From Methanomicrobiaceae archaeon (GTDB lineage Archaea; Halobacteriota; Methanomicrobia; Methanomicrobiales; Methanomicrobiaceae), in assembly GCA_016926855.1 (NCBI GenBank), contig JAFGNT010000014.1:1-58681 (forward strand): a stretch of DNA of 58,681 nucleotides, read 5' to 3'. Below are positions 34,599-43,140 of this stretch, in pieces; position 1 is the stretch's first letter, and each line of letters starts with the position of its first letter. The notes beneath the pieces were generated by a model. That model was given only the letters and a program-made list of their open reading frames with translations. It searched no databases and was not told where the DNA came from. The position numbers and the translations under genes were made by a program.

Positions 34599-35470
34599 AG
34601 TGACAGTGCCTCGTCGTACCGGGTAGAGAAGGGAATTGCGGCGATGGCACCTACAATTCCCCGGCCGTTCATCCGCACGTCGACGAGCGGCCGGACGCGA
34701 TCGACCTCTGCCGCCGTCACCTCTCCTTTCTTTACTGACCTGCCGAAGGGCATGAGCCCCGAGGGATCGAATCCCGAATAGACGGCCATGCCGGTTTTGT
34801 CGGAGAGGGTGTACCGCTCGAGCAGCGCCTGGAACGTGTCGGCGCAGGCGGCCGGGTCCAGAGTCGCGAACTCACAGACGATCGCAACGCAGTTCTTCGT
34901 CCTGTACGGAACCGGGTAGAGCTGCACGATGGTGTGGGAAAGATATCGTGTTTTATCGTCCGCGATTGCACGGGCGATGTTATGGGCGAGCGTCCATGTC
35001 GCCCCCTCCTCGGGTGTATCGGTGTCGTCGATACCGATCAGGAGACGGCTGCGCCGGGGGAGCCACAGGGTTGATCCTGCTTCCTTCCCCCCGCCCGAGG
35101 GATCGGTGGTGCTCCGGATGACGCCGCGGGCGGATGACCGGCAGATGCTTGCCCCGACACCTCCTCCCCCGAGGCCGCGGTACGTGATGGAAATTTCGTT
35201 TTCCCCGACGGACGCCGCGGCAATGCCTGCGGGAAACACCGATCCCTGCAGCCCGAGATCACCTGAGCCCGGAGAGAGCAGGTACCGGGAGGTGTTTCCG
35301 ACGAGCCGCACCGACCTGACAACCGGGCTCTTCCGGTAGTGGTGCTGCGCCCACATCGCTCCCCCGACACAGTCGAAGGTCTCGATGAGTTCGATTGCAT
35401 TCCCGTCCTCCGCCGCGACAGCGACGATCTCGGGATAGGCAATGGTGTAGGGATCAGAGATGTTCTCCAT
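34595..35470 (-). CDS. Methanogenesis marker protein 11 family (copy 1)
   Basis: A 291-residue protein limited to methanogens. It contains RLLIGIDDTDTPEEGATWTLAHNIARAI, the 'GIDDTD' ATP-binding signature shared with the TiaS (DUF1743) domain that activates tRNA-Ile C34, plus a glycine-rich turn (YRGLGGGGVGAS) and TKNCVAIVCEFAT. The biochemical role of marker 11 is not known; the TiaS-like fold suggests ATP-dependent activation of a substrate. ATG 35470 (MENISDPYTIAYPE) is used; an upstream in-frame start at 35599 would overlap the previous gene by 146 bases. It overlaps its paralogue by 17 bases and the radical SAM gene by three. Confidence 0.75.
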   Translation of the reverse strand: MENISDPYTIAYPEIVAVAAEDGNAIELIETFDCVGGAMWAQHHYRKSPVVRSVRLVGNTSRYLLSPGSGDLGLQGSVFPAGIAAASVGENEISITYRGLGGGGVGASICRSSARGVIRSTTDPSGGGKEAGSTLWLPRRSRLLIGIDDTDTPEEGATWTLAHNIARAIADDKTRYLSHTIVQLYPVPYRTKNCVAIVCEFATLDPAACADTFQALLERYTLSDKTGMAVYSGFDPSGLMPFGRSVKKGEVTAAEVDRVRPLVDVRMNGRGIVGAIAAIPFSTRYDEALSL

Positions 35471-36407
35471 AGAGCCCTGCCGCCTCAATTCCGGCGTTGC
35501 CCCAGAGCACCGCCCCGAGGGCACCGATTCTTCCTTTTGCTCCCGAACGGTCGATATAGCGGATGCCGAGCCGTCGTGCCTCCGCCTCGACGTCTTCAAT
35601 AGTCAGGATCTCGGTCTTCACCCGCTCTGCAAGCGGTGAATCCGGGTATGCGAGCCCCCGGAAAACGGCGATCCCGGTATCATTGCTGACCGCATTGGTC
35701 TCGATATAGTCCCGGAGCGCCTCACAGAGTCCGTCGACCGCACCGGGGCGGACCGCGTAGGTGAGGGCACTCCCGACACAGTTCGTCGTCTTTTTGGGCA
35801 CCTCCGGGTTGAGCTGGATCAGCCGCATGTTCAGGTACTCGGCCCCCTCCCTGCGGCACGCCTCCGCGGCCTTCAGCGCCAGCACCCATGTCGCTCCCTC
35901 CTCTTTCGTATCGGTGTCATCGATCCCGATCGTCACTTTTTCATACCGGGGAGAGACGATCCGGACACAGGTGGCCCGCGCCCCCCCGATCTTCAGGTCC
36001 TCCTCCGAAGGGTACTCGGCACGCAGCACACCGGGCGCCTGCGGGAGACATGCGGCGATGCCCACGCCGGCACCGGCGATGCCCCGCCAGGTCGTGACAA
36101 CCTCGTCGCCGTCCACCTCGACACCCTCGAGCGCCTGCCCGCCGATCTCACGGTCGGCCGCCCCGAAATTGACCGGGTACGATCCGATCCGGGCGCTCAT
36201 CGCCATCATCGTCCCGTCGACGCGGAGTGAGCGGATGGCACCGCCGGCACGCCGGCGGTTCATCGCGTCCCATTCGATGGTTCCCTGATGGCAGCATTCC
36301 TCAATAATCTCGGCACATCCGGCACCCTCGTCGACCATGACAAGGAACTTCTTTGCAAACAGCGGACCGAACCGTTTCCTGACCTCACCGGGAGAAAGAT
36401 GAATCAT
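35454..36407 (-). CDS. Methanogenesis marker protein 11 family (copy 2, divergent paralogue)
   Basis: A 317-residue paralogue of the next gene: KVTIGIDDTDTKEEGATWVLALKAAEA, WRGIAGAGVGIAACL and KKTTNCVGSALTYAV align with the same blocks in copy 1. It has extra N-terminal sequence with three close cysteines (DEGAGCAEIIEECCHQG) that copy 1 lacks, so the copies are not simple duplicates and may form a heteromer. ATG 36407 is preferred to TTG 36449: the TATA at 36455-36462 puts transcription start near 36433, and GGTGAT lies 7 bases before 36407. This is the first gene of the CoB operon. Confidence 0.75.
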   Translation of the reverse strand: MIHLSPGEVRKRFGPLFAKKFLVMVDEGAGCAEIIEECCHQGTIEWDAMNRRRAGGAIRSLRVDGTMMAMSARIGSYPVNFGAADREIGGQALEGVEVDGDEVVTTWRGIAGAGVGIAACLPQAPGVLRAEYPSEEDLKIGGARATCVRIVSPRYEKVTIGIDDTDTKEEGATWVLALKAAEACRREGAEYLNMRLIQLNPEVPKKTTNCVGSALTYAVRPGAVDGLCEALRDYIETNAVSNDTGIAVFRGLAYPDSPLAERVKTEILTIEDVEAEARRLGIRYIDRSGAKGRIGALGAVLWGNAGIEAAGLYGEHL

Positions 36408-36454
36408 CTGGTTTATCACCGAACCATTCGTTAACAGGATTATCGGCAATAAGG

Positions 36455-36462
36455 TTATTTAA
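36455..36462 (-). promoter_or_regulatory. TATA box of the ten-gene CoB operon
   Basis: TTAAATAA on the minus strand, 48-55 bases before ATG 36407. No other promoter is visible before 26886, since every gene overlaps or touches the next, so this single promoter should drive all ten genes. Confidence 0.6.
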
Positions 36463-36496
36463 GATCATCGATACTGCAGGTGTGCCTTCCCGGAGG

Positions 36497-36503
36497 AAAA
36501 AAA
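36497..36503 (-). terminator. T7 tract after ftr
   Basis: Seven A on the plus strand (TTTTTTT on the minus strand) just past the ftr stop, separating ftr from the CoB operon that follows on the same strand. Confidence 0.5.
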
Positions 36504-36509
36504 GAGATT

Positions 36510-37394
36510 TTAAAGAATGTCTGCAAGATTGATCTTGAAGGGGCCGAGGCTGCCGCCGAAATTCCCGGCGCTGATGAAAACGACGCCCGGTACGGTCGTT
36601 GCCGCCTGGATGCCTTCTGCCATGGCCTCCTTAACGGCATCCTCATCAACCCCGTCGATGACAATTTCGTAGATGGCTTTTACGCCCTCGGGGACTTTCG
36701 AGTCGGGCACCTTCTCCCTCAGCGTCGGGCAGTACTTCTCGTTCGTGCTCGCGGGCATGAACTTGTACTTGGTGCTTCCCACTTTCGAGCCGCTTGCGAC
36801 GATGCCGCCGGGGAACGAGGTGATGACACCGCAGATGCTGGCAATCGCATCGACTGCCGCCTGGGCGCCCACGAGTGCCGCCATCTGGTTTTCGCCCATC
36901 ACAAAGAAGTTGCCGCCTGCGACGCCCTTGACGATGCCGAAGTCTTCCTCGCCCACGTACTCGCCGTTCATGGTGGGGATTACCCAGCAGTTCCGGCCGC
37001 CGACGTCCTTCTTGTACTCGTACCCGTCACCGAAGAAGTGCAGCTTGACCGCGATCCGCTCTTCCGCATCGGGGAGGCCGTCAAAGACTGCCGTCGTGGG
37101 TGCGGTCAGGATACACTCGGCAAGCCGCTCGACAACCTGCTCTTTTACCTTCTTCTTCCCGGCACATATGAGAATGGCGACGCCGGGGCGTCCGTCGGGG
37201 GTTTCGTCCCCCGAGAGGAAGCTCTCGATGCCCGCTTCGCAGGGGCATCCGATTGCGGATGTGGCAAACCCGGTCGCCTCCACCGCTGCCTTGTATGCCC
37301 ATTCCTCGGTCACTGCCGTGATAATCACCCGGGCGACCCAGGTCGGGAACGCCTCTGCATAGGTGTCGTCAATAGTAACTCCGTTCAGCTCCAT
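36510..37394 (-). CDS. ftr: Formylmethanofuran:tetrahydromethanopterin formyltransferase
   Basis: A 294-residue cytoplasmic enzyme that moves the formyl group from formylmethanofuran to H4MPT, step two of CO2 reduction. It starts MELNGVTIDDTYAEAFPTWVARVIITA and has the conserved TEEWAYKAAVEATGFATSAIGCPCEAGIE region, NCWVIPTMNGEYVGEEDFG and the C-terminal ISAGNFGGSLGPFKI. Length matches characterised Ftr (about 297). GAGGACTG precedes the ATG. A TATA-like GTTAAAAAAG lies at about 37447-37457. It is divergent from the fwd/hdr operon that makes its substrate. Confidence 0.97.
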   Translation of the reverse strand: MELNGVTIDDTYAEAFPTWVARVIITAVTEEWAYKAAVEATGFATSAIGCPCEAGIESFLSGDETPDGRPGVAILICAGKKKVKEQVVERLAECILTAPTTAVFDGLPDAEERIAVKLHFFGDGYEYKKDVGGRNCWVIPTMNGEYVGEEDFGIVKGVAGGNFFVMGENQMAALVGAQAAVDAIASICGVITSFPGGIVASGSKVGSTKYKFMPASTNEKYCPTLREKVPDSKVPEGVKAIYEIVIDGVDEDAVKEAMAEGIQAATTVPGVVFISAGNFGGSLGPFKINLADIL

Positions 37395-37735
37395 AGTACA
37401 GTCCTCACGTTATGCTGTTATGTCATCGATGGATAGTCATGAAAGTTTCTTTTTTAACCGCGCCCTTGATCGGGAAAAACGGAGCGATCCGAACATATAT
37501 TATTAGTGGGCAGGGGACACCTGCCGGGCACTCCGGAGCCTATGAAAATGGAGGGTTATCGGTGGATCCAATATACTAAAATAATTTAACAAAGTGCTTA
37601 AATTAATGAGTACTACTAATTTTGCCGCCTTTAGAGCATTTAAATCGTTCCCTCATTTCAGAACCTTTATCTACATTCTTTCCCCACCATTTGTTTAATC
37701 GATTTAGGTCGATATTTTAGCTGGTGCGTGTAACC
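37395..37735. other. Divergent promoter region between ftr and the fwd/hdr operon
   Basis: Minus strand: a TATA-like element for ftr at about 37447-37457. Plus strand: BRE/TATA GAACCTTTATC at 37661-37671 predicts fwd transcription from about 37693, with a leader of about 43 nt. Between them lie a perfect hairpin (GGCAGG, five bases, CCTGCC; 37509-37525), a further TATA-like CATATATT at 37494-37501 and an AT-rich block at 37568-37625 without a gene. No tRNA or open frame was seen. Confidence 0.55.
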
Positions 37736-38011
37736 ATGGCATTTGCATTGCATATCAACATGGAGCGGTGTACCGGCTGTAACGCATGTGTAGTCGCATG
37801 TCCGGTCGATGCACTGGAGCTCTACACGGTGGATCCCGTCACTGACGAAAAGATCTACAAGGTCAAGAACGGCAAAGCAATTGTTCTTGATGTGGATCAT
37901 GAGTTGTGCGCCGGTTGCGGCGTATGTGTCGAGGCATGCCCCTTCGATGTGATACGGCTGGCAGGACCGTGGGAAAAGGGGTCGATTCCCCTGGCAAAAG
38001 GTATGGAGTGA
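37736..38011 (+). CDS. fwdG: Formylmethanofuran dehydrogenase small ferredoxin subunit
   Basis: A 91-residue ferredoxin with two 4Fe-4S motifs, CTGCNACVVACP and CAGCGVCVEACP, separated by a long loop (LYTVDPVTDEKIYKVKNGKAIV). It is the small cluster-bearing subunit of the formylmethanofuran dehydrogenase complex and carries electrons between the polyferredoxin and the catalytic FwdB. ATG 37736 (MAFALHINMERC) is taken; GTG 37724 is possible but has no better SD. It heads the fwd-hdr operon. Confidence 0.85.
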   Translation: MAFALHINMERCTGCNACVVACPVDALELYTVDPVTDEKIYKVKNGKAIVLDVDHELCAGCGVCVEACPFDVIRLAGPWEKGSIPLAKGME

Positions 38012-38021
38012 GGTATAAAGC

Positions 38022-39185
38022 ATGGCATTGTTCCCAAAATTCTCCAAGAAACGTGAAGGCGTTAACGTCATCATGGAACAGAAACTGCTCCAGAACACGA
38101 GCAACCTGATTTTAAACGCGCAGACATGTACAGGATGCGGCATTTGTGCCGAAGCCTGTCCCGAGGAGGCGATATCCGTCGGCCTCGTCGGTGCGGTCAG
38201 GAGAGGTGCAGTAGACTACGCAGAACCCGTCAATATCGACGAAGTAAAATGTTCGTATTGTGGGGTCTGTGTGATTATGTGCCCGTTCAACGCACTCACA
38301 CTCAAGATTGACGGCGAAGAACGGCTCCCCATCGTCGAGAAGGAGGGTTTCCCCCAGTACGATCTGACAACAAAGATCGACGACGAGAAGTGCATCCGGT
38401 GCACTATCTGCGAGGAAGTGTGTCCCCGCGATGCGATCGACCGGCAGGTGCCCGTTTTCGAGGGTACCGACGCTGAAGGCACGGCCCGTCAGGCGGCAAT
38501 CACGGCGACGATAAAATTCACCGTCGACGACGAGAAATGTACGCTCTGCGGCATCTGCGGTGCACTCTGTCCCGCGATTGACGTCAACCACAAGCCCTTT
38601 ACCGCAGAGAGCGGCAAGGTCGAAGGCGAAGTTGTCTGGGACGAGGCGCAGTGCGATGCATGCAAGGTATGTGTCGAGGCGTGCCCCGAAGAAGCAATTA
38701 CCGTTGAGCGTGAAGTGACCGGAAAGAAGATCGACGGCTCCGTCACTATTATGGACGAAAACTGCTGCACCTGTCGCTGGTGCGCAATCAACTGTCCGAC
38801 GGAAGCAATTACCGTCGAGAAGATCTTTGAGGGCGAAATCGAGTTTAATGCCGATAAATGCCCGGCCGGCTGTTCCACCTGCGTGGAAGTCTGCCCCGCA
38901 AATGCGATATATCTCCCCTCGCCCGTGAAGGCGAACGAGATGAAAGGCAAGCTCGAGGACAAGATTGCCGTCAACAAAGACTTCTGCATCTACTGCGGCG
39001 CCTGTGTACAGGCCTGCCCCGGTGAGGACATCATCGTCCTGAAACGGAGCGGCGTAAAAGTCACGGGCAAGGAGACGGATCTCTTCAACCGGATCAAGGA
39101 GAAGCTCTTCACCCGGCGTACCTCCATGGTTAAGGAGGGTGTCGCACCCGGTGAAGTCGAAGTAAAAGTTCTTGAGAATGCGTGA
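38022..39185 (+). CDS. fwdF: Polyferredoxin of formylmethanofuran dehydrogenase
   Basis: A 387-residue polyferredoxin with eight 4Fe-4S motifs (CTGCGICAEACP, CSYCGVCVIMCP, CIRCTICEEVCP, CTLCGICGALCP, CDACKVCVEACP, CCTCRWCAINCP, CPAGCSTCVEVCP with an extra residue, CIYCGACVQACP). In Fwd complexes FwdF is the electron wire, and in the Hdr-Fwd supercomplex of Methanospirillum it bridges heterodisulfide reductase and formylmethanofuran dehydrogenase. TGAGGT precedes ATG by about 10 bases. The next gene, hdrC, begins 10 bases after its stop. Confidence 0.93.
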   Translation: MALFPKFSKKREGVNVIMEQKLLQNTSNLILNAQTCTGCGICAEACPEEAISVGLVGAVRRGAVDYAEPVNIDEVKCSYCGVCVIMCPFNALTLKIDGEERLPIVEKEGFPQYDLTTKIDDEKCIRCTICEEVCPRDAIDRQVPVFEGTDAEGTARQAAITATIKFTVDDEKCTLCGICGALCPAIDVNHKPFTAESGKVEGEVVWDEAQCDACKVCVEACPEEAITVEREVTGKKIDGSVTIMDENCCTCRWCAINCPTEAITVEKIFEGEIEFNADKCPAGCSTCVEVCPANAIYLPSPVKANEMKGKLEDKIAVNKDFCIYCGACVQACPGEDIIVLKRSGVKVTGKETDLFNRIKEKLFTRRTSMVKEGVAPGEVEVKVLENA

Positions 39186-39194
39186 GGTATTCGA

Positions 39195-39779
39195 ATGGCA
39201 ATAGAGAAAAATTACGGCAATCCGCAGCTTGAGGAGAAACTCAGGGACCGGTACTTCTACACGGATGATTCCAACCCCGAGTTCCTTGCAAATGTGGAGA
39301 AAATCGGCCGCACGATAGCGCATATGTGTTTCCAGTGCGGTACCTGTACCGGATCGTGTCCGTCCGCACCCCGGAGCTCATACCGCATCCGCCTGTTTGT
39401 CCGGAGAGCGGTGCTTGGTCTGGAGGATGAAGCACTCACCGACCCGGACCTGTGGCTGTGCACGACCTGTTATTCCTGCACGGACCGCTGTCCGCGTGAC
39501 ATCGCCCCCACCGATATCATCATGGCAATGCGGAATCTCGCATTCAAGAGGGATATCGTGCCGAGAAACTTCTTAAAAACCGCCCAGCTGATCTACACGA
39601 CCGGTCACGGCGTGCCCAACAACGACGTGAACCGGGCCGCACGCGAAAAACTCGGTCTTACCCGCGATCCGCCGACGACCCACGGGTACCCCGAATTTAT
39701 CCCGGGCATCCAGAAGATCCTGGACTACTACAAACTGAAAGAGAATGCGGACCGCATCCTTGCTGAGGAGGGTCAGTAA
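39195..39779 (+). CDS. hdrC: Heterodisulfide reductase subunit C
   Basis: A 194-residue iron-sulfur subunit with two 4Fe-4S motifs, CFQCGTCTGSCPSAP and CTTCYSCTDRCPRD, which passes electrons from HdrA to the catalytic HdrB. It is the soluble HdrABC type, without membrane or cytochrome partner. GAGGT precedes ATG 39195. Its TAA shares a base with the hdrB ATG (TAATG), so B and C are coupled. Confidence 0.97.
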   Translation: MAIEKNYGNPQLEEKLRDRYFYTDDSNPEFLANVEKIGRTIAHMCFQCGTCTGSCPSAPRSSYRIRLFVRRAVLGLEDEALTDPDLWLCTTCYSCTDRCPRDIAPTDIIMAMRNLAFKRDIVPRNFLKTAQLIYTTGHGVPNNDVNRAAREKLGLTRDPPTTHGYPEFIPGIQKILDYYKLKENADRILAEEGQ

Positions 39780-40681
39780 TGTCAGGAAATATGCACCAGT
39801 ACGCCTTTTTCCTTGGCTGCATCGCCCCCAACCGGTATCCCGGCTGCGAAGCGGCGGCAATCAAGACCAGTCAAAGGGTCGGCATCGAACTGCTCCCCCT
39901 GAAGGGCGGAAGCTGCTGCCCCGCACCCGGCGCGTTCGGCTCCATCGACCTGAATGTCTGGTACGCCATGGCGGCACGCAACGTCGTGCTTGCCGAACAG
40001 ATGAACATGGACATCGCCCTCATCTGCAACGGCTGCTACAAGTCCATCTTTGAGGTCAACCACATCCTCAAGCACAACGACGAGCTCCGGGACGGCGTGA
40101 ACGAAGTCCTGAAGGAGATCGACATGGAGTATAAGGGCAGCATCGATGTCTGGCACCTTGCCGAGCTCTACTACGATCCCGCCATCTGCGGTGTCGACAA
40201 GATCCGTGCGAGCATCACCCGCCCGCTAACCGGGACGAAGATCGCGGTCCACTACGGCTGCCATCTCATGAAGCCGAAGAAGGAGCGCCACTTCGGTGAC
40301 ACCGAGAATCCCATGTGGATTGAGGAGCTCGTCGATGCACTCGGCGCAGAGTCGGTGCAGTACCGCAACAAGATGCAGTGCTGCGGTGCCGGCGGCGGTG
40401 TCCGCGGCTACGACCTGACGCACTCGCTCGACATCACCAACGAAAAGATGATCAACCTGCGGGAAGTCGGCGCAGACGCATTAACGGAAGTCTGTCCGTT
40501 CTGCCAGCTCCAGTATGACCGTGGGCAGATCGAGATCAAGGAGAAGTTCGGCATCGATTACGGACTTCCCGTGCTGCACTATAACGAGCTGCTCGGCCTT
40601 GCGCAGGGCATGAGCCCGCAGGAGCTGGCGCTTGACCTGCACGCGATAGACTGCAAACCATTCCTGGAGAAGATTCTCTGA
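39779..40681 (+). CDS. hdrB: Heterodisulfide reductase subunit B (catalytic)
   Basis: A 300-residue subunit that reduces CoM-S-S-CoB at two noncubane 4Fe-4S clusters. Both CCG motifs are intact: first, FLGCIAPNRYPGC, GGSCCPAPGAFG and CNGCYKSIFE; second, VHYGCHLMKP, MQCCGAGGGVRG and VCPFCQLQYD. Length matches soluble HdrB. It is translated from a TAATG overlap with hdrC and followed after 11 bases by hdrA. Confidence 0.97.
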   Translation: MSGNMHQYAFFLGCIAPNRYPGCEAAAIKTSQRVGIELLPLKGGSCCPAPGAFGSIDLNVWYAMAARNVVLAEQMNMDIALICNGCYKSIFEVNHILKHNDELRDGVNEVLKEIDMEYKGSIDVWHLAELYYDPAICGVDKIRASITRPLTGTKIAVHYGCHLMKPKKERHFGDTENPMWIEELVDALGAESVQYRNKMQCCGAGGGVRGYDLTHSLDITNEKMINLREVGADALTEVCPFCQLQYDRGQIEIKEKFGIDYGLPVLHYNELLGLAQGMSPQELALDLHAIDCKPFLEKIL

Positions 40682-40692
40682 GAGGTGCAAAA

Positions 40693-42705
40693 ATGGCAGA
40701 AAAGAAAGAAGCAAGAATAGGCGTATTTATTTGCCACTGCGGTACCAACATCGCGGGATCCATTGACATAAAAGCCCTTCAGGAGTATGCGAAGACGCTC
40801 CCCAATGTCGTGGTCGCCGACGAGTACCAGTATATGTGCTCCACACCCGGCCAGGGCAAGATCGTCGATGCAATCGCAGAGAGCAAGCTCACCGGCGTCG
40901 TCGTTGCGGCATGCTCTCCCCGACTCCACGAGCCGACCTTCCGTATGGCATCGAAAGTGGGCGGTCTGAACCCGTTCCGTTTCGAGATGGCAAACATCCG
41001 CGAGCAGAACTCGTGGGTGCACATGCACGACCGTGAGGGGGCAACGGCAAAGGCAAAGGACTCGGTCCGCATCGCGGTCGCCAAGGCGTCACTCCTTGAG
41101 GATCTCTTCCCGAAGAGCGTTCCTGTCGAAAAGGCCGCCCTCGTCGTCGGTGCCGGTGTCGCCGGTATCCAGGCATCGCTGGATCTCGCCAACGCGGGCA
41201 TCCCGACCTACCTCATTGAGAAGAGCCCGACGATCGGCGGACGCATGTCCCAGCTCGACAAGACCTTCCCGACGCTCGACTGTTCCCAGTGTATTCTGAC
41301 GCCCAAGATGGTGGATGTGGGCAGGAATGAAAACATCATCCTCAAGACCTACACCGAAGTCGAGAAGGTCGAGGGGTACATCGGCAACTTCGACATCACG
41401 CTCCGGAAGAAGGCACGCGGTGTCCTGACTCCTGACGAAGCCGCGGAACGGGGCTATGTCGGCGGCGGCTGTAACGGCTGCGGCGACTGTGCCGGCGTCT
41501 GCCCCGTCATCAAGGGCAATGAGTTCGAGTTTGCCATGGCACCCCGGAAAGCCATCTATATCTACCACCCCCAGGTCGTCCCGAACATCTACACGGTCGA
41601 CTTCGAGTCCTGCATCAAGTGCGGCCTCTGTGTCGACATATGCGGGGATAAGAAGGCAATCGATCTCGAGATGGAGGACACATTCGAGACCGTCAAGGTC
41701 GGCACGGCTATCCTCGCCACCGGCTACGATCTCTTCCCGATCGAGAAGAAGGCCGAGTGGGGATACAACCGGTACGAAAACGTCATCACCGGCCTTGAGT
41801 TCGAGCGCCTGATCTGTGCGTCCGGTCCGACCGGCGGGCACCTCGTGCGCCCGTCCGACGGCCAGACTCCGATGAAAGTCGGTTTCGTACTCTGTGCGGG
41901 ATCCCGTGACAACACCGGCGTCGGCAAGCCGTACTGTTCGCGGTTCTGCTGCATGTATTCACTCAAGCACGCCCACCAGATCCATGAGAAGATCCCCGGT
42001 GCACGCGTCTATCTCTTCTACATGGACATCCGGTCCTTCGGCAAGATGTACGAGGAGTTCTACTACCGCATCCAGGACGAAGGCGCGAAGTTCATCAGGG
42101 GACGTGTCTCGAACATCCTCGAGGATGCAACGACCAAGAACCTCCACGTCTTTACGGAGGACACGCTGCTCCAGCGCCCCATCAATCTCGAACTCGACCT
42201 CGTCGTGCTTGCGTCGGCTGTTCAGCCCGTTGCAGAAGAGGACACCATCAGGAAACTCTTCGGTGTCTCCAAGTCGCAGGACGGCTGGATGCTTGAGGCG
42301 CACCCGAAACTCAACCCCTGCGGAACAACGACCGCGGGTGTCTTCCTCGCCGGCGTCTGCCAGGGCCCGAAGGATATTCCCGACACGGTCGCCCAGGCGG
42401 AAGGTGCGGCATCGGCAGCAAGCATTCCGATTCACACCGGCAAAGTGGAGCTCGAGCCCTACTTCGCCCAGTGCATGGATGAGAAATGCGCAGGCTGCGG
42501 CATGTGCGTGAACCTCTGCCCGTACGGTGCGCTCGCCCTTGTCGAAAAGAACGGAAGGAAAGTCATGGAAGTCACCGAAGCAAAATGCAAGGGATGCGGC
42601 ACGTGCGGCGGGTTCTGCCCCGGCGGTGCAATCCACATGCAGCACTTCACAACTCCCCAGATCGTTGCACAAATCGACGCGTTCCTCCTCGGAGGTGAGC
42701 AGTAA
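40693..42705 (+). CDS. hdrA: Heterodisulfide reductase subunit A (flavin electron bifurcation)
   Basis: A 670-residue FAD protein that bifurcates electrons to ferredoxin and to HdrB/C. Seen: N-terminal cluster domain (GVFICHCGTNIAG), Rossmann FAD motif (LVVGAGVAGIQASLDLANAG), GGRMSQLDKTFPTLDCSQCILTPKM, inserted ferredoxin motifs (CNGCGDCAGVCP, CIKCGLCVDICG), the thioredoxin-reductase-like domain with CAGSRDN and CSRFCCMYSLKHA, and C-terminal ferredoxins CAGCGMCVNLCP and CKGCGTCGGFCP. No selenocysteine. GAGAGGTG precedes ATG. mvhD follows immediately at the stop codon. Confidence 0.97.
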   Translation: MAEKKEARIGVFICHCGTNIAGSIDIKALQEYAKTLPNVVVADEYQYMCSTPGQGKIVDAIAESKLTGVVVAACSPRLHEPTFRMASKVGGLNPFRFEMANIREQNSWVHMHDREGATAKAKDSVRIAVAKASLLEDLFPKSVPVEKAALVVGAGVAGIQASLDLANAGIPTYLIEKSPTIGGRMSQLDKTFPTLDCSQCILTPKMVDVGRNENIILKTYTEVEKVEGYIGNFDITLRKKARGVLTPDEAAERGYVGGGCNGCGDCAGVCPVIKGNEFEFAMAPRKAIYIYHPQVVPNIYTVDFESCIKCGLCVDICGDKKAIDLEMEDTFETVKVGTAILATGYDLFPIEKKAEWGYNRYENVITGLEFERLICASGPTGGHLVRPSDGQTPMKVGFVLCAGSRDNTGVGKPYCSRFCCMYSLKHAHQIHEKIPGARVYLFYMDIRSFGKMYEEFYYRIQDEGAKFIRGRVSNILEDATTKNLHVFTEDTLLQRPINLELDLVVLASAVQPVAEEDTIRKLFGVSKSQDGWMLEAHPKLNPCGTTTAGVFLAGVCQGPKDIPDTVAQAEGAASAASIPIHTGKVELEPYFAQCMDEKCAGCGMCVNLCPYGALALVEKNGRKVMEVTEAKCKGCGTCGGFCPGGAIHMQHFTTPQIVAQIDAFLLGGEQ

Positions 42706-43128
42706 ATGGCAGAGGAATGGAAACCCAAAATCCTCGCAATCATCTGCAACTGGTGTTCGTACGCCGGTGCAGACCTTGCCGGCGGTGCCCGTATCCAGTA
42801 CCCGCCCGATATCCGTGCCATCCGCGTGATGTGTACGGGCCGTATTGATCCCCTCTTCATCATGAAGGCATTCCAGGACGGCGCTGACGGCGTGCTGATT
42901 TCCGGCTGCCACTTTGGTGACTGCCACTACCTTGAGGGTAATTTCAAGGCCGCAAAGCGGATGTTCCTCATCAAGAGCGTCCTCAAAAACATCGGCCTTG
43001 ACGACAGGAGGATCCGGATGACGTTCGTCTCCGCGTCCGAGGGTGCAAAGTGGGCCGGAGTGGTCAACGACGTCGTCAAGACCGTCACGGAACTCGGTCC
43101 GAGCCCCCTCAAGGAGTTCGAAAAATAA
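42706..43128 (+). CDS. mvhD: F420-non-reducing hydrogenase/Hdr delta subunit (MvhD-type 2Fe-2S)
   Basis: A 140-residue 2Fe-2S protein with the five cysteines of MvhD: CNWCSYAGAD, VMCTGRIDP and SGCHFGDCHY. It docks on HdrA and accepts electrons from MvhAG hydrogenase or from formate dehydrogenase FdhAB. No mvhA/G or fdhA/B lies in the window, so the electron source is encoded elsewhere; in Methanomicrobiales, which often lack Mvh, formate dehydrogenase or F420-linked hydrogenase is expected. The ATG directly follows the hdrA TAA. Confidence 0.93.
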   Translation: MAEEWKPKILAIICNWCSYAGADLAGGARIQYPPDIRAIRVMCTGRIDPLFIMKAFQDGADGVLISGCHFGDCHYLEGNFKAAKRMFLIKSVLKNIGLDDRRIRMTFVSASEGAKWAGVVNDVVKTVTELGPSPLKEFEK

Positions 43129-43140
43129 GCTGGAGTTGAG

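Noticed and set aside
38112-39323. 403-codon minus-strand frame opposite fwdF
   Set aside because: Mirror frame of a cysteine-motif polyferredoxin; no start signals or domain.
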